A stretch of DNA of 64,000 nt from Ophiosphaerella korrae (lineage: Eukaryota; Ascomycota; Dothideomycetes; Pleosporales; Phaeosphaeriaceae): NCBI GenBank assembly GCA_028456385.1, contig JALNQF010000232.1, positions 1 through 64,000 on the forward strand, written 5' to 3'. Of this stretch, positions 21,913 to 30,913 are shown in pieces. The notes under the pieces are model-generated. The model was not told the origin of the DNA and did not search any database. It saw only the letters and a program-made list of their open reading frames with translations. Each line of letters opens with the position of its first letter. Positions within the stretch are counted from its first letter, which is position 1. The position numbers and the translations under genes are program-made.

Positions 21913-23279
21913 ATGGTAGAGAATCGTGGACCAGAGTTGCAAGCGGTATGACCTTATATGTCCTCCTAGAGATCACGAGAATGCGAGCTAACGATCAAAG
22001 GTATGCTCAACCTTCGTTTCGCTGGCTTTTACAGCCACTGTTCTACGAGTATATGTTCGCACATGTATGGTCAAGGCTTTCGGGTGGGATGATGCATTCA
22101 TGATTGCTGCCCTTGTGAGTTCCCAGAAGGCGCTTCTGGAGAAGACTGTCCTAACTATTCAGCTTTCGCACATCATGTTCGCTACATGTGCAATCCTTGG
22201 AATCCATTGGGGGACGGGACGACACATGACCGGCCTTTCAGACGAAGGCATACTCAAAGCAATGAGGGTAGGCGATCATACGCAAATAAGTGTGCTAGTG
22301 AGATAGCTAATGCGGCATTATCAGTATTGGTGGTTATGTTACATCGGCTACTGCCTCACCATGATTACATCCAAAGTATCGATTGGACTATTCCTTCTGC
22401 GCGTCACGGTCAAGACAATCCACAAGTGGATCCTCTACTGCTCGATGGCAGTATCGGTATTTACTGGAGCTGTGTTCTTCTTCGTCACAGTCTTCCAATG
22501 CACGCCTATCAGCTTCTTCTGGAATAAGCATCAGTCGGGCTACTGCGTACCCATTGATGTCATCATTGCTCTCACTTTTTTATATTCCGCCTGCGCCATT
22601 ATTTCGGACTTCACCTTTGCGCTCCTTCCAGTATTCTTGATCTGGGGTTTGAATATGCCTCGCAAGACGAGAATCATGCTCATCCCTATCCTTGGGATGG
22701 CCTGCATGTGAGTGACAATCAATAAATCCTCAAGTCCACGTTCCTAATAATCCATATAGAGCTAGTATAGCTGTTACTGTTCGACTTGGCTACGTCATGC
22801 AATTCAGAGACCCGGATTTCCTCTATGCTACCGTCGACGTCGCAATCTGGAGTGACATTGAACAAGGCCTCGCCATCACAGCCGGTAGTCTAGCAACATT
22901 ACGGCCCCTCTACCGCCAATTTTCCTCACACCTCGGCATCTCCAGCGGCACGCCTGAAGAAATATCCAAGCCAACTGGCGCCCAAACACCAAAGTGGTCA
23001 CCTCAACTAGGCAGTCCCCGCAAGCAATTTCCGAGCTTCAAATCGCTCCTACGGCCTGAAAAGGGCACTGTGAGAGACAGAGAAGAGGAGTACGGCATGG
23101 GTGATCTCCAACCCGTACGGTTGCGAGACGACCTTGTTGAAACTAGTGTCACTGAAAAAAGTGACAAGGGTTTCAACTCTTGGGCAGTACAAGCCGGGAA
23201 GACCTCGGACGAAAAGTATCGGGCTGGCACAATAACGATGGAGAGAGAGATTCACTTGGCATCAGAGAGGCGGTCATGA
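21913..23279 (+). CDS. PTH11-like/fungal rhodopsin-domain integral membrane protein (384 aa)
   Basis: Five exons rebuilt from splice sites and reading frame: 21,913-21,945; 22,001-22,114; 22,163-22,267; 22,325-22,707; 22,760-23,279. The total is 1,155 nt, giving 384 residues. The N-terminus MVENRGPELQA followed by a first helix, then VKAFGWDDAF, is the hallmark of the fungal seven-helix 'rhodopsin domain' family related to PTH11. Further helices include HIMFATCAILG, YWWLCYIGYCLTM, FTGAVFFFVTVFQC, IIALTFLYSACAII and LIPILGMAC, followed by VRLGYV and IEQGLAITAGSLATLRPL. The cytoplasmic tail (about residues 280-384) is polar and likely disordered. Known members include surface sensors for host cues; the ligand here is unknown. 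Branch sites (GCTAAC at 21,986) support intron 1. Confidence 0.85.
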
Positions 23280-23473
23280 AAATACCTAAATTTAAAAATA
23301 CTTATTGTATGTAGATACGAATGTGGTAGGATATAGCCAGTTTAAAGATACCCGGATTGTAAAGCATAGGCGCAAGGTGTGATGACGCAATGTATTAAAA
23401 TTGTATTACGAACCAGACTCAATTGCACATAACCAGGTTAGACCAATGTTTGATACTAATATGTGGCACATCA

Positions 23474-24952
23474 TTAGATAGAAGTACTGTGCTTTGCTCG
23501 GAGAAATGCCTCCACCTGTGCATCAGTTGGTTCATTAGATGTCGGTACCAATATGCTGTGTGCTCGGTGTTTTTCTTCAAGACTTGATGCTCTTCGCTCA
23601 GTTGTAGCACCAACCTGACTTTCAGATCCTACATTCGCGTTTCCATTCAACTTTGGGGTATCATCACCCACTGGAGGTACGACCACTCGCCCCCCCACCT
23701 GGGCACCATCGCTATCTCCATTCGTGGGCCCACCCTTACTAGTATTGTCAACGCTTTCGTTTGTTGGCGAAAGCTCTCCATGATATGGAGTTTTGGCATT
23801 CTCAATCTTTCCTCGGTCTGCCTTCCAGATTCCACCAGTTGAGTCGAGTGTAAACGATCCGGGATCCGAAATAGACAGTGTATCGAATACGGGATCATGC
23901 TCCACTTTCTGGAAGAAGACAGTCTGCCAATGCTCTCCGCGTTTCTTTTCATCTTCCCGCATATGTCGCTGTCCCTCCTCTACATGCGATTTCGCACTCG
24001 CTACACCTTTCATATCGCCCCTATTCAAAGCAGAAATGACGTCTCCCCATGCTCTTCGCGATTCCCATGGATCCTGTTTATCCAGGTCGGCTACTTGTAT
24101 GGTTGCAGAAGGCAAATTGTTCACATCGAACACTTCGATCTCCTCTCCGCTTCTGGCATCGTGAAATTCTAGGACCCCATTCCAGGCACCCTTCGCCGTG
24201 TACAGAATCTCGCCGGGCCGATCCATATGAAACAATTCCGCTTCAAAACTATTCCTCTGACCTGACCCAAGGAAACTTTTGCCCTCGAACTTGATACGTG
24301 ACGCGTACCCACTGGAGGATACAAGAGAATATTCGCCCTGCAATTCTGGATACGGAGTCCCAGTAAGAATGCCTTTAACTTTAACATCAGGGACAGGAAT
24401 CAGGTAATCCTCGTCGTATTTGTCAAGATGTAAAAGAGCATAGCCTTTCTGCTTTATAGTCACGTTTTCAGAGAATGTGATTTCCTGCTGTGTGAAACCT
24501 TCTGCTCGGACTCCATACTTGTCGTTCCAGAGATAGCATGCTGTTACAGGCGGATGGTGGCTAACTTGCTCCGCGATCAATTTCGTTTCTCCCAGTTCTT
24601 CATCTTTCCAATGGCCAAAGAATAGCTTCCCCAGTAAAGCATTTAGTGGCTTCTTCACACCTTCGCCTTGCGGTCGACCTGCATACTGCTGGTTTCGAAG
24701 TGTGCTTAAGAAGTACTTTAGGACGCGGAGTGCTCGTTTCTCAGCATTTGTCTCGGAGGCCTGGGATACAAATAATGATGGATGATCAGCCCAATATTGT
24801 GGTATTTCTACTGTGGATTTATCGTGAAGGACGAATGGGGGCGCTGTAGTGTTGGATAGATCACCAGAAATCGTTGCGATAGAGGCTAGGAAATCCTTGA
24901 GCATAGAGCGGTTGGCTGCAATTTCGTTGGGCATAATAACGCAATGACCCAA
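23474..24952 (-). CDS. KES1: Oxysterol-binding protein, OSH4/KES1 type (492 aa)
   Basis: A single-exon lipid-transfer protein of the OSBP/ORP family with no PH or ankyrin domain before the ligand-binding core, so it belongs to the short OSH4/KES1 group that exchanges sterol and PI4P between ER and Golgi/plasma membranes. The lid region (FLASIATISGDLSN..APPF, residues ~21-40) precedes KPLNALLGKLFFGHW (~101-115) and the family fingerprint EQVSHHPP (128-135), which binds the phosphoinositide headgroup. ESRRAWGDV and the C-terminal KVEHDPVFD follow. About 100 Ser/Pro/Gly-rich residues extend past the core, beyond the usual ~430-residue length. Two Met codons precede the core (residues 1 and 7), so the exact start is open. 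Confidence 0.92.
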   Translation of the reverse strand: MGHCVIMPNEIAANRSMLKDFLASIATISGDLSNTTAPPFVLHDKSTVEIPQYWADHPSLFVSQASETNAEKRALRVLKYFLSTLRNQQYAGRPQGEGVKKPLNALLGKLFFGHWKDEELGETKLIAEQVSHHPPVTACYLWNDKYGVRAEGFTQQEITFSENVTIKQKGYALLHLDKYDEDYLIPVPDVKVKGILTGTPYPELQGEYSLVSSSGYASRIKFEGKSFLGSGQRNSFEAELFHMDRPGEILYTAKGAWNGVLEFHDARSGEEIEVFDVNNLPSATIQVADLDKQDPWESRRAWGDVISALNRGDMKGVASAKSHVEEGQRHMREDEKKRGEHWQTVFFQKVEHDPVFDTLSISDPGSFTLDSTGGIWKADRGKIENAKTPYHGELSPTNESVDNTSKGGPTNGDSDGAQVGGRVVVPPVGDDTPKLNGNANVGSESQVGATTERRASSLEEKHRAHSILVPTSNEPTDAQVEAFLRAKHSTSI

Positions 24953-25634
24953 TGGTCCCTTATGAGCGTGCTACATTGGATGGTAAACGGTACTGTGGTT
25001 ATGGGTACAACTGTAGCGCTAAGTGATGACGTCGTCTGCATAGCCCAATCACGCACACTACGTAGGCGTGCCAGCTAGAACATTAGGGTCATGTAGCCAT
25101 GACCGTGAGGCTCAGTCCATGCATGGCCTGGGTTAAACTACTTGTGGTCCGAATAGGGTCCAACCCGTGGACTACTCGTGGAAAGCCTTGGCAGTAGTAA
25201 GGATGTAGTCCATGTTCAGAGCAGGTTTTGACGTGTAAGACCGCTGAGCGATTTGCACACAGTCTATTAGATTTCCCGCAGCACTGAATTAAAGAACACG
25301 TAAAGGTTGATTCGTTCCAAGCATTTTGTTAGTTCCAGTTGTTCAGTGTCCGCATGCCCTTCCCTTAGATGGGTAACTTTGTTTTTTGACGAAACTTACG
25401 AAGATCAAATCTCACAATCACAGAGAGTTTCATTACGCTATATCGTCACCCTACCCGCTTACGACAAGTGGCCAAGTTCGCCTGCCCGCCTACGTCATCG
25501 CTTAACACGACTCCAGCCCCATCACCATGTCAAAATTCCCACATTATTCACATGGCAATGCCTCAACACCAAAACAATTTTATCTTATTTTAACACCCTA
25601 AAATATCTTTAGTCTGGTCACCTCTTATGCCAAA
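24953..25634. promoter_or_regulatory. Divergent promoter region between the OSH gene and the hydroxylase gene
   Basis: The 682-bp gap separates two divergently transcribed genes and must hold both promoters. It includes T/C-rich tracts and a CAAAATG context at the hydroxylase start. No clear TATA box or repeated operator was recognised, and only a chance ORF lies here. Confidence 0.4.
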
Positions 25635-26731
25635 ATGTCTCTGACAGCCCTCCTCGCACCCTTCACCGTTCCCCTAGCCTCTCTTCTCGCGATCCCTATG
25701 CTTTCATCGTGGTCCACATCTCTAAACCTCGTCTTTCTCTCTCTCGCATGGACGACAATTGCAGCAATGTATTCTCCCCTGCAACTAGAAGCCTTTGCAC
25801 CACTCTTCATTCGCCTCACTGTCTACGCCTTCCCATCATTGATATTCCTCCTCTTCGATATAGGCGTGCCATCTCTCTCCTCGGAACTCAAAGCCCAAGG
25901 CCAACTGGGAATTCCAACGAGGCAGAAAGGCGGTACGAGGAAGATGTGGAGGGTTGTGGGATGGAGTGTCGCAAATGTGGTGCTTGCGGTTGCGCTTCAG
26001 GTGGCTGTTGAGTTTTTAGTAACGGACGTCCTGAAGATGAGGAGTTTGCTGAAGATCAAGGGGAGCAAATGGAGCTTGAATCATTTGCCATATCCATGGA
26101 CGATGGCGAAGCATGCTTTTATTGGAATTTTGGCAAGAAATGTATGTGACTTGCTGCTGCGCAAATGCACGAAGCAAGATACTGACAGCTACAGGTCCTG
26201 CAATATTACATTCACACGCACATCTTGCATTCTCCCAATGGTGGTCGACTGGCGAGTCTGCACCAAAGCTGGCATCACAGTGTTACCATTCCTTACTCTT
26301 TCGCCGCGAACTATGATCACCCGGTCTGCCACTTGCTGCATCGTTTCTTGCCTTTGTATCTGCCTGCCATCGCTCTACGCATGCATATTCTGACATATCT
26401 ATTTCTCATCGTACTCTTCAGTCTCGAAGAGACGTTTGTTTACTCAGGCTACAATGTCTTGCCGTCCACAATCATGTTGAGGGGTATGGCCCGTAGGACT
26501 GACGCACACATGATGTCGGAAGGAGAGGGAAATTTTGGGTCATTGGGGGTACTTGATTGGGTACATGATACGACTATGGGGAAAGATGTTATGGACGACT
26601 TGAAGGCCGAAATGGAGAAGCGCCACGTCGAAGAGAAAGCGGGCAATGCGATTGATGGGGCTGGTCAGACGGCCAATGGCTTGACAGGAAAGTTAAGAGC
26701 AAAAACTGGCAAAGGCAGAAGGAGGAAGTGA
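25635..26731 (+). CDS. Fatty-acid-hydroxylase-superfamily membrane protein (347 aa)
   Basis: Two exons, 25,635-26,141 and 26,195-26,731; the 53-nt intron starts GTATGT and ends TACAG. Hydrophobic segments lie at residues ~3-35, ~40-75, ~105-130 and around LYLPAIALRMHILTYLFLIV. Histidine clusters expected to hold two irons are HTHILH (176-181) and HQSWHH (192-197), followed by HPVCHLLHRF. The third, usually HxxHH, is reduced to DAHMMSEGEGNFG. The superfamily covers sterol desaturases and fatty acyl or sphingoid hydroxylases in the ER; the substrate cannot be named from sequence. The C-terminus is Lys/Arg-rich (KTGKGRRRK). Convergent with eL6. Confidence 0.8.
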
Positions 26732-27190
26732 TGAAACTCGGCGCTGGTGAGTTAGCATGGACAATGTGATCATCACCTTGGGGAGCTCTGGCGTTTTTGT
26801 AGTTGGTGGATTGTGATACCCTCAACTTATGCTGTCATTCGGGTCGATTCCGTATGTGTGAATCGCTATTTGACTCGAGTCGATTGTCGCCGCGATCAAT
26901 GTAAAGTGCTTTCTATTTCGCGTATCAGTACTCCACTTGCACCTCGAAAATCGCCTATAAACGCCAAATTATGACATCACACAAGCGAGGACCAATTATT
27001 CACTTTCGGACCGTTTCGGATTCGCTTGCTCGTTACAAGTCTTATAGTAAATGCAAACCGGCACCCTCCGTGAAGAAAAAAATTGGCTGCCGTGCCGACG
27101 CGGTTTATGCCCTGCTGTTGCGGCTCGACATGCCGAAGTCATCTTTTCATCCCATGCACTGAACGCCAAATGCCCGTCATGATTCGTCGC
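26732..27190. other. Convergent intergenic region (3' flanks)
   Basis: A 459-bp gap between the 3' ends of the hydroxylase gene (plus) and eL6 (minus). Only small chance ORFs, no recognisable feature. Confidence 0.6.
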
Positions 27191-27986
27191 TTAGAAGGTC
27201 ATCTGGTGTGGCCTATCCGAGCTGCGAAGGCTGAAGCTGGAGGCAAGATAATCGGCGAGGTGAGCCTCCTTCTTGATGGTGGCGAGGAGTGCCTTATCTA
27301 CAGACTTCTGGTCCTCCACGCGATTCTTTGCAGTCTCCTTCTTCTGTTGCATTGGTCAGTGTGATACCATTGCGTCATTACCCTCACCACGTACCTCTGG
27401 CTTCTCGCCCTGCTTGAAGAACGAATCCTCACCCGGCTTGTGGGCAGCCTTGTCACCAGTGAAATAGCCGTCCTCGCTGACCTTGTCCAAGACCTTGGAG
27501 TCTACACCCTTCAGGTCGACCGTGGTAGAGGTAGCGATAACATATCGGGCGTTTACCCTTCGCAGAGGAACGCCGTTAATTTTGAAGGGACCGGTGACGA
27601 GGAGGACACCCTGGGGGAGGTGCTTCAAGAGAACGACACGCTTGCCGCGGAAGCGACCGGCGAGGAGGATAACGACGGTTCCCGGTGTGAGCGATGCTCG
27701 GGGCTTTGCAGGGCGGACGGATTTGCGAGCCTTGAGTTGCAGTTAGCACAGCTTCCGTTGCTGCATGATGCCAATTTGACCACTGCACCGCGAAGAAGGT
27801 GGTGGTGCATGTGTATCTTCGAATGCCATGTATATCTGGGTGTATACATTCCCTCCTCTTGGTAGTGCATCGGTGCGGTGTCGCATAGGAAGTTCACCAA
27901 CGTACCTTTTTGGGGACAGCCACGTCCTCAGCCGGGTAGTACTTGCTCGCCTTCTGGGGTTTCTGTTCCTCTTTGTTGGCCGCCAT
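27191..27986 (-). CDS. RPL6: 60S ribosomal protein eL6 (189 aa)
   Basis: Three exons on the minus strand: 27,906-27,986; 27,395-27,730; 27,191-27,343; total 570 nt. The N-terminus [20 protein letters not shown] leads through a 175-nt intron to the conserved core: [52 protein letters not shown]. After a 51-nt intron the C-terminal Lys-rich helix ends MTF. It is a structural protein of the large cytosolic subunit. A long first intron near the start codon is typical of fungal ribosomal protein genes. It is divergent from RPN13 over only 228 bp. Confidence 0.95.
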
Positions 27987-28214
27987 TTCGATTGTGGTTG
28001 TCGTCAGTTGCCCTGGAAGTTGGATGGTCGCCTATGCGAAAAACCGATGAGCCACTGTGGGAGCGGCGGCCGGAAAAACAAAAGCGCCGACGCGAGAGCC
28101 AGGCGTGGAGATAGCAGTGACTAGCGCGCATCGCCGCTAACTTCCTAGACTACCAAGAGCTTGACCAGACGGCTCGTCGGACCATAGTACACAACATCAC
28201 CCCAACCAGTCGTC
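27987..28214. promoter_or_regulatory. Shared divergent promoter, eL6 / RPN13
   Basis: The 228 bp between the two start codons must contain both promoters and 5' UTRs. The centre is GC-rich and purine-rich. No TATA box seen. Linking a ribosomal and a proteasomal gene suggests shared constitutive or growth-linked expression (inference). Confidence 0.45.
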
Positions 28215-29803
28215 ATGTCTATCCAACCCTTAATAACCTTCAAGGCTGGCCAGTGCAATCTTACTGTGCGCACACGACACCCCCGTCTCTATCCTCGTCC
28301 AGTCTCACTAACGACTCCAGCGTGAGAGCGACACACAGCAGAAAGTCAAGCCAGATCGGACGCCGGGCTATCTCTACCTGTACCAGGGCGAAGATGGTCT
28401 GTCATGCTTCTGTCCCATAGGACGCATCGCTCACATCCCCCAGAATTCGTCCACTTTTGCTGGCGATCCCGTGACAAGCCACTCGACCAACCTGACCTCG
28501 ACCTCATTATGATCCCCGGCGATGGCTCCTTCTCCCCATATACAGGGAAGGAATCTGCAGAGCCCCTCGAGAACCAACCACCTGTCACCAACGGCCGAAT
28601 CTTCGTCCTCAAGTTCAACTCAAGCTCACAACGTTACCTCTTCTGGCTACAGGCCAAATCACAGCATGTGCGGGGTGACCCGAGCTGGTTTAGTGAGCGA
28701 GATCTCAAGATTGGACAAATAGTTGACAACCTTCTTAACGGCGAGGAGATTGACGTCCTTGCCGAGCTCGCAAGCGTCCAGAACCTAGTAGCAGGCGATG
28801 ATGATGACGAGACTATGGAAGATGTGGAAGGCACAGACCACTCGCCCAGCCGCAACCGCCATGGTAGTACTGGTGGTGCAGGGGCTGGCGCAACAGGTGG
28901 CGATGTCAGAGAAGAAGGAGAGGAGTCTCGCGAAGGAGGCGCTGATGGTGGCCGAGCGTAGGTTCCGTCCATTTGTATCGCAAACGGCGTCGTGGCGCGG
29001 TTGACATTACGGCAATTGTTCCAACAATCATTGGGGATATCAACGAAAGCACCACAACACTTTCAAAGGGTATTCTATCATTATCAGGCGTTCGGGAAAG
29101 GCACCAAGAGCTTTGTCGCTCGTTGTACCAATAAAAAATATGCATACATGCCCCGTTTACCGCCTTGCCACGGCGCTCGTTTCTACTTCTTTCTCTCTCT
29201 CTTTCTTCTCAACTATGTTTGGTCTTGGGCTAACATGTGAACAGTGCTGCTCCTGCAAGCGACGTCTCTGCTCTCGTACAAAATTTTGTCAATTCCCTTC
29301 AAGGTGGAAATCCGGCGAGCTCGTCACAACAGGCATCTGCGCCCTTCACGACTCTTCTCGACCTGCTTTGGCCCTCCCACACCATTCCAACTATTGACAA
29401 GGCCTCACCTGAACTTATTGACGCCCTTTGCGCTCAACTTCCTATGACACCTTTTCTTCTAGAAGCCGAGGTCGAAGATGTCGATCAAATTGACCCCAAC
29501 TCTGAGACCGCGCACATGGCAATGCAAACATTGGATCAGAGCGAGAAGATTGAGGTTTTAAAGAGGATTCTCCGAGCACCACAACTGAGGGCAGCACTAG
29601 GTAGTTTGACAGAAGCATTGAAGACAGGTGCTCTGCCAACTGTTGCCCAGGGCCTGAAGATTGACGTTGTGAATGGCGGATTCATGCGAGGCGGCGCTAT
29701 GCCACTGGGAGGTGGCGAGGCGGTCAAAGCGTTTCTAGAGGGTGTCAAGAAGACAGTAGAAAATGAGGAACAGGATGAAGATGACGACATGGATACCAGC
29801 TAG
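28215..29803 (+). CDS. RPN13: Proteasome ubiquitin receptor RPN13/ADRM1 (433 aa)
   Basis: Five exons: 28,215-28,265; 28,321-28,396; 28,444-28,896; 28,962-29,124; 29,245-29,803; total 1,302 nt. RPN13 binds ubiquitin and docks a deubiquitinase on the 19S regulatory particle. The Pru domain is residues ~1-120: ITFKAGQCNLT, PGYLYLYQGEDEFVHFCW, DLDLIMIPGDGSF, GRIFVLKFNSSSQRYLFWLQ. A Gly/Asp-rich linker follows. The C-terminal DEUBAD-type helical domain is LLWPSHTIPTID..ELIDAL, then KIEVLKRILRAPQLRAALGS and an acidic tail EDEDDD. Intron 3 (28,897-28,961, weak donor GTGGCG, branch CTGAT, acceptor CGTAG) is the least certain; it was chosen because only a phase-1 donor restores the frame to DITAIVPTIIGDIN. 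Confidence 0.9.
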
Positions 29804-30913
29804 AAGCTATCATGTCGGTTGAAAACACAGTTTGTAATGGCATCTAGTTTACATCACGATCTCACGATGTATATCACGACAACAAGGATACGTATGATGA
29901 ACAAAGTCAAGTAATCTCAGTCTGCGTAGCGAGACACTTTTCCTTCCGAACCTTCGGAATCACGTTAGATTAAATTCATGAACTGACTACAAGCGCGCTC
30001 TGATTCTGCAGGTACTTTGAACACATTAATATCCAACTATTGAATATTAGGTGTTGATGCTGCCGCCTCCCATTTTGTGAATACTACCTATGACACCTCT
30101 GTCAGTGACCCCCTGTTAATCCACGACATAACGCATCTGTCAACGGCTCAGATGGTTGCAAAGGAAGCCAAGATGTTACCAATTGTAAGGCAGTGCTTGA
30201 AAGATCGATTTTAAGGTGAGGTTGTGCATGCCGGGAGTTTCGCCGATCAAATGATAAGATCCTCGAGACTTGCCCCATAATGCATGGAGCTTTCATCGCT
30301 CTTGGCATACAGCAGCGTGCAGTAGCGTGACGAGATATCTGCGTGCTACACTGTGGCTGACCCTCATGCCAGGTGCGTGAGCGGCAAGCTGTGTTAGAAG
30401 AAGCCACTAATGCCGAGGCCTTCCGTATATCATGCGAGCAGGCTTTTCAACACAGTCGGTAGCTTATACGAGGCTAGATGATGCAGGAGCTACTCGCGCC
30501 AGCCAGCGTCAGCTAGCCAGCGTCAAGTTCTTCTCTGTAAAGGAAAAGCGACTAGGCAGTGGAATATCGCTAGAGCAGGAGATACATCAAATCACTACAA
30601 CTCCAGTTAAGTTTGAGTCTCAAGAGGACAAAGTGTCGCTAAATATAGTCTCAATGAGGGTAAAAAATAGGCGGCTACACGCACAACAACGCAGAAGGAA
30701 GACAAAGTGTGCTGCTTGCTAGGTGTCTTTAGAGTGTCCTCACTTCTTCACCATCGAGCCCATATGGAGAAAGAGAAAAGTACACCACTCGAAGACGAGA
30801 AGAGGAGGTACATAGATGGCAGTAGGGACGAGCAAAGGCAAAATGGTATAATCGTACAACATAAAGGAATCATACTCAACACCTCTTGCAGTCTTCCAAC
30901 TCTTACATCTTTC
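29804..30913. other. Intergenic region with one copy of a 42-bp dispersed repeat
   Basis: 1.1 kb between the RPN13 stop and the 3' end of the NLR gene. The only feature is the 42-bp sequence at 29,872-29,913, repeated at 36,832-36,873. Small ORFs at 30,102-30,407 and 30,432-30,722 show no family resemblance. Confidence 0.6.
29872..29913 (+). repeat. 42-bp direct repeat, left copy
   Basis: Begins TATCACGACAACAAGGATAC and differs from the copy at 36,832-36,873 at two positions by eye (C/A and C/T). The repeats bracket the NLR-containing island and are in the same orientation. Confidence 0.8.

Noticed and set aside
30432..30722. Plus-strand ORF of 96 codons upstream of the NLR 3' end
   Set aside because: No motif, no neighbouring exon, and average noncoding composition; kept as intergenic.
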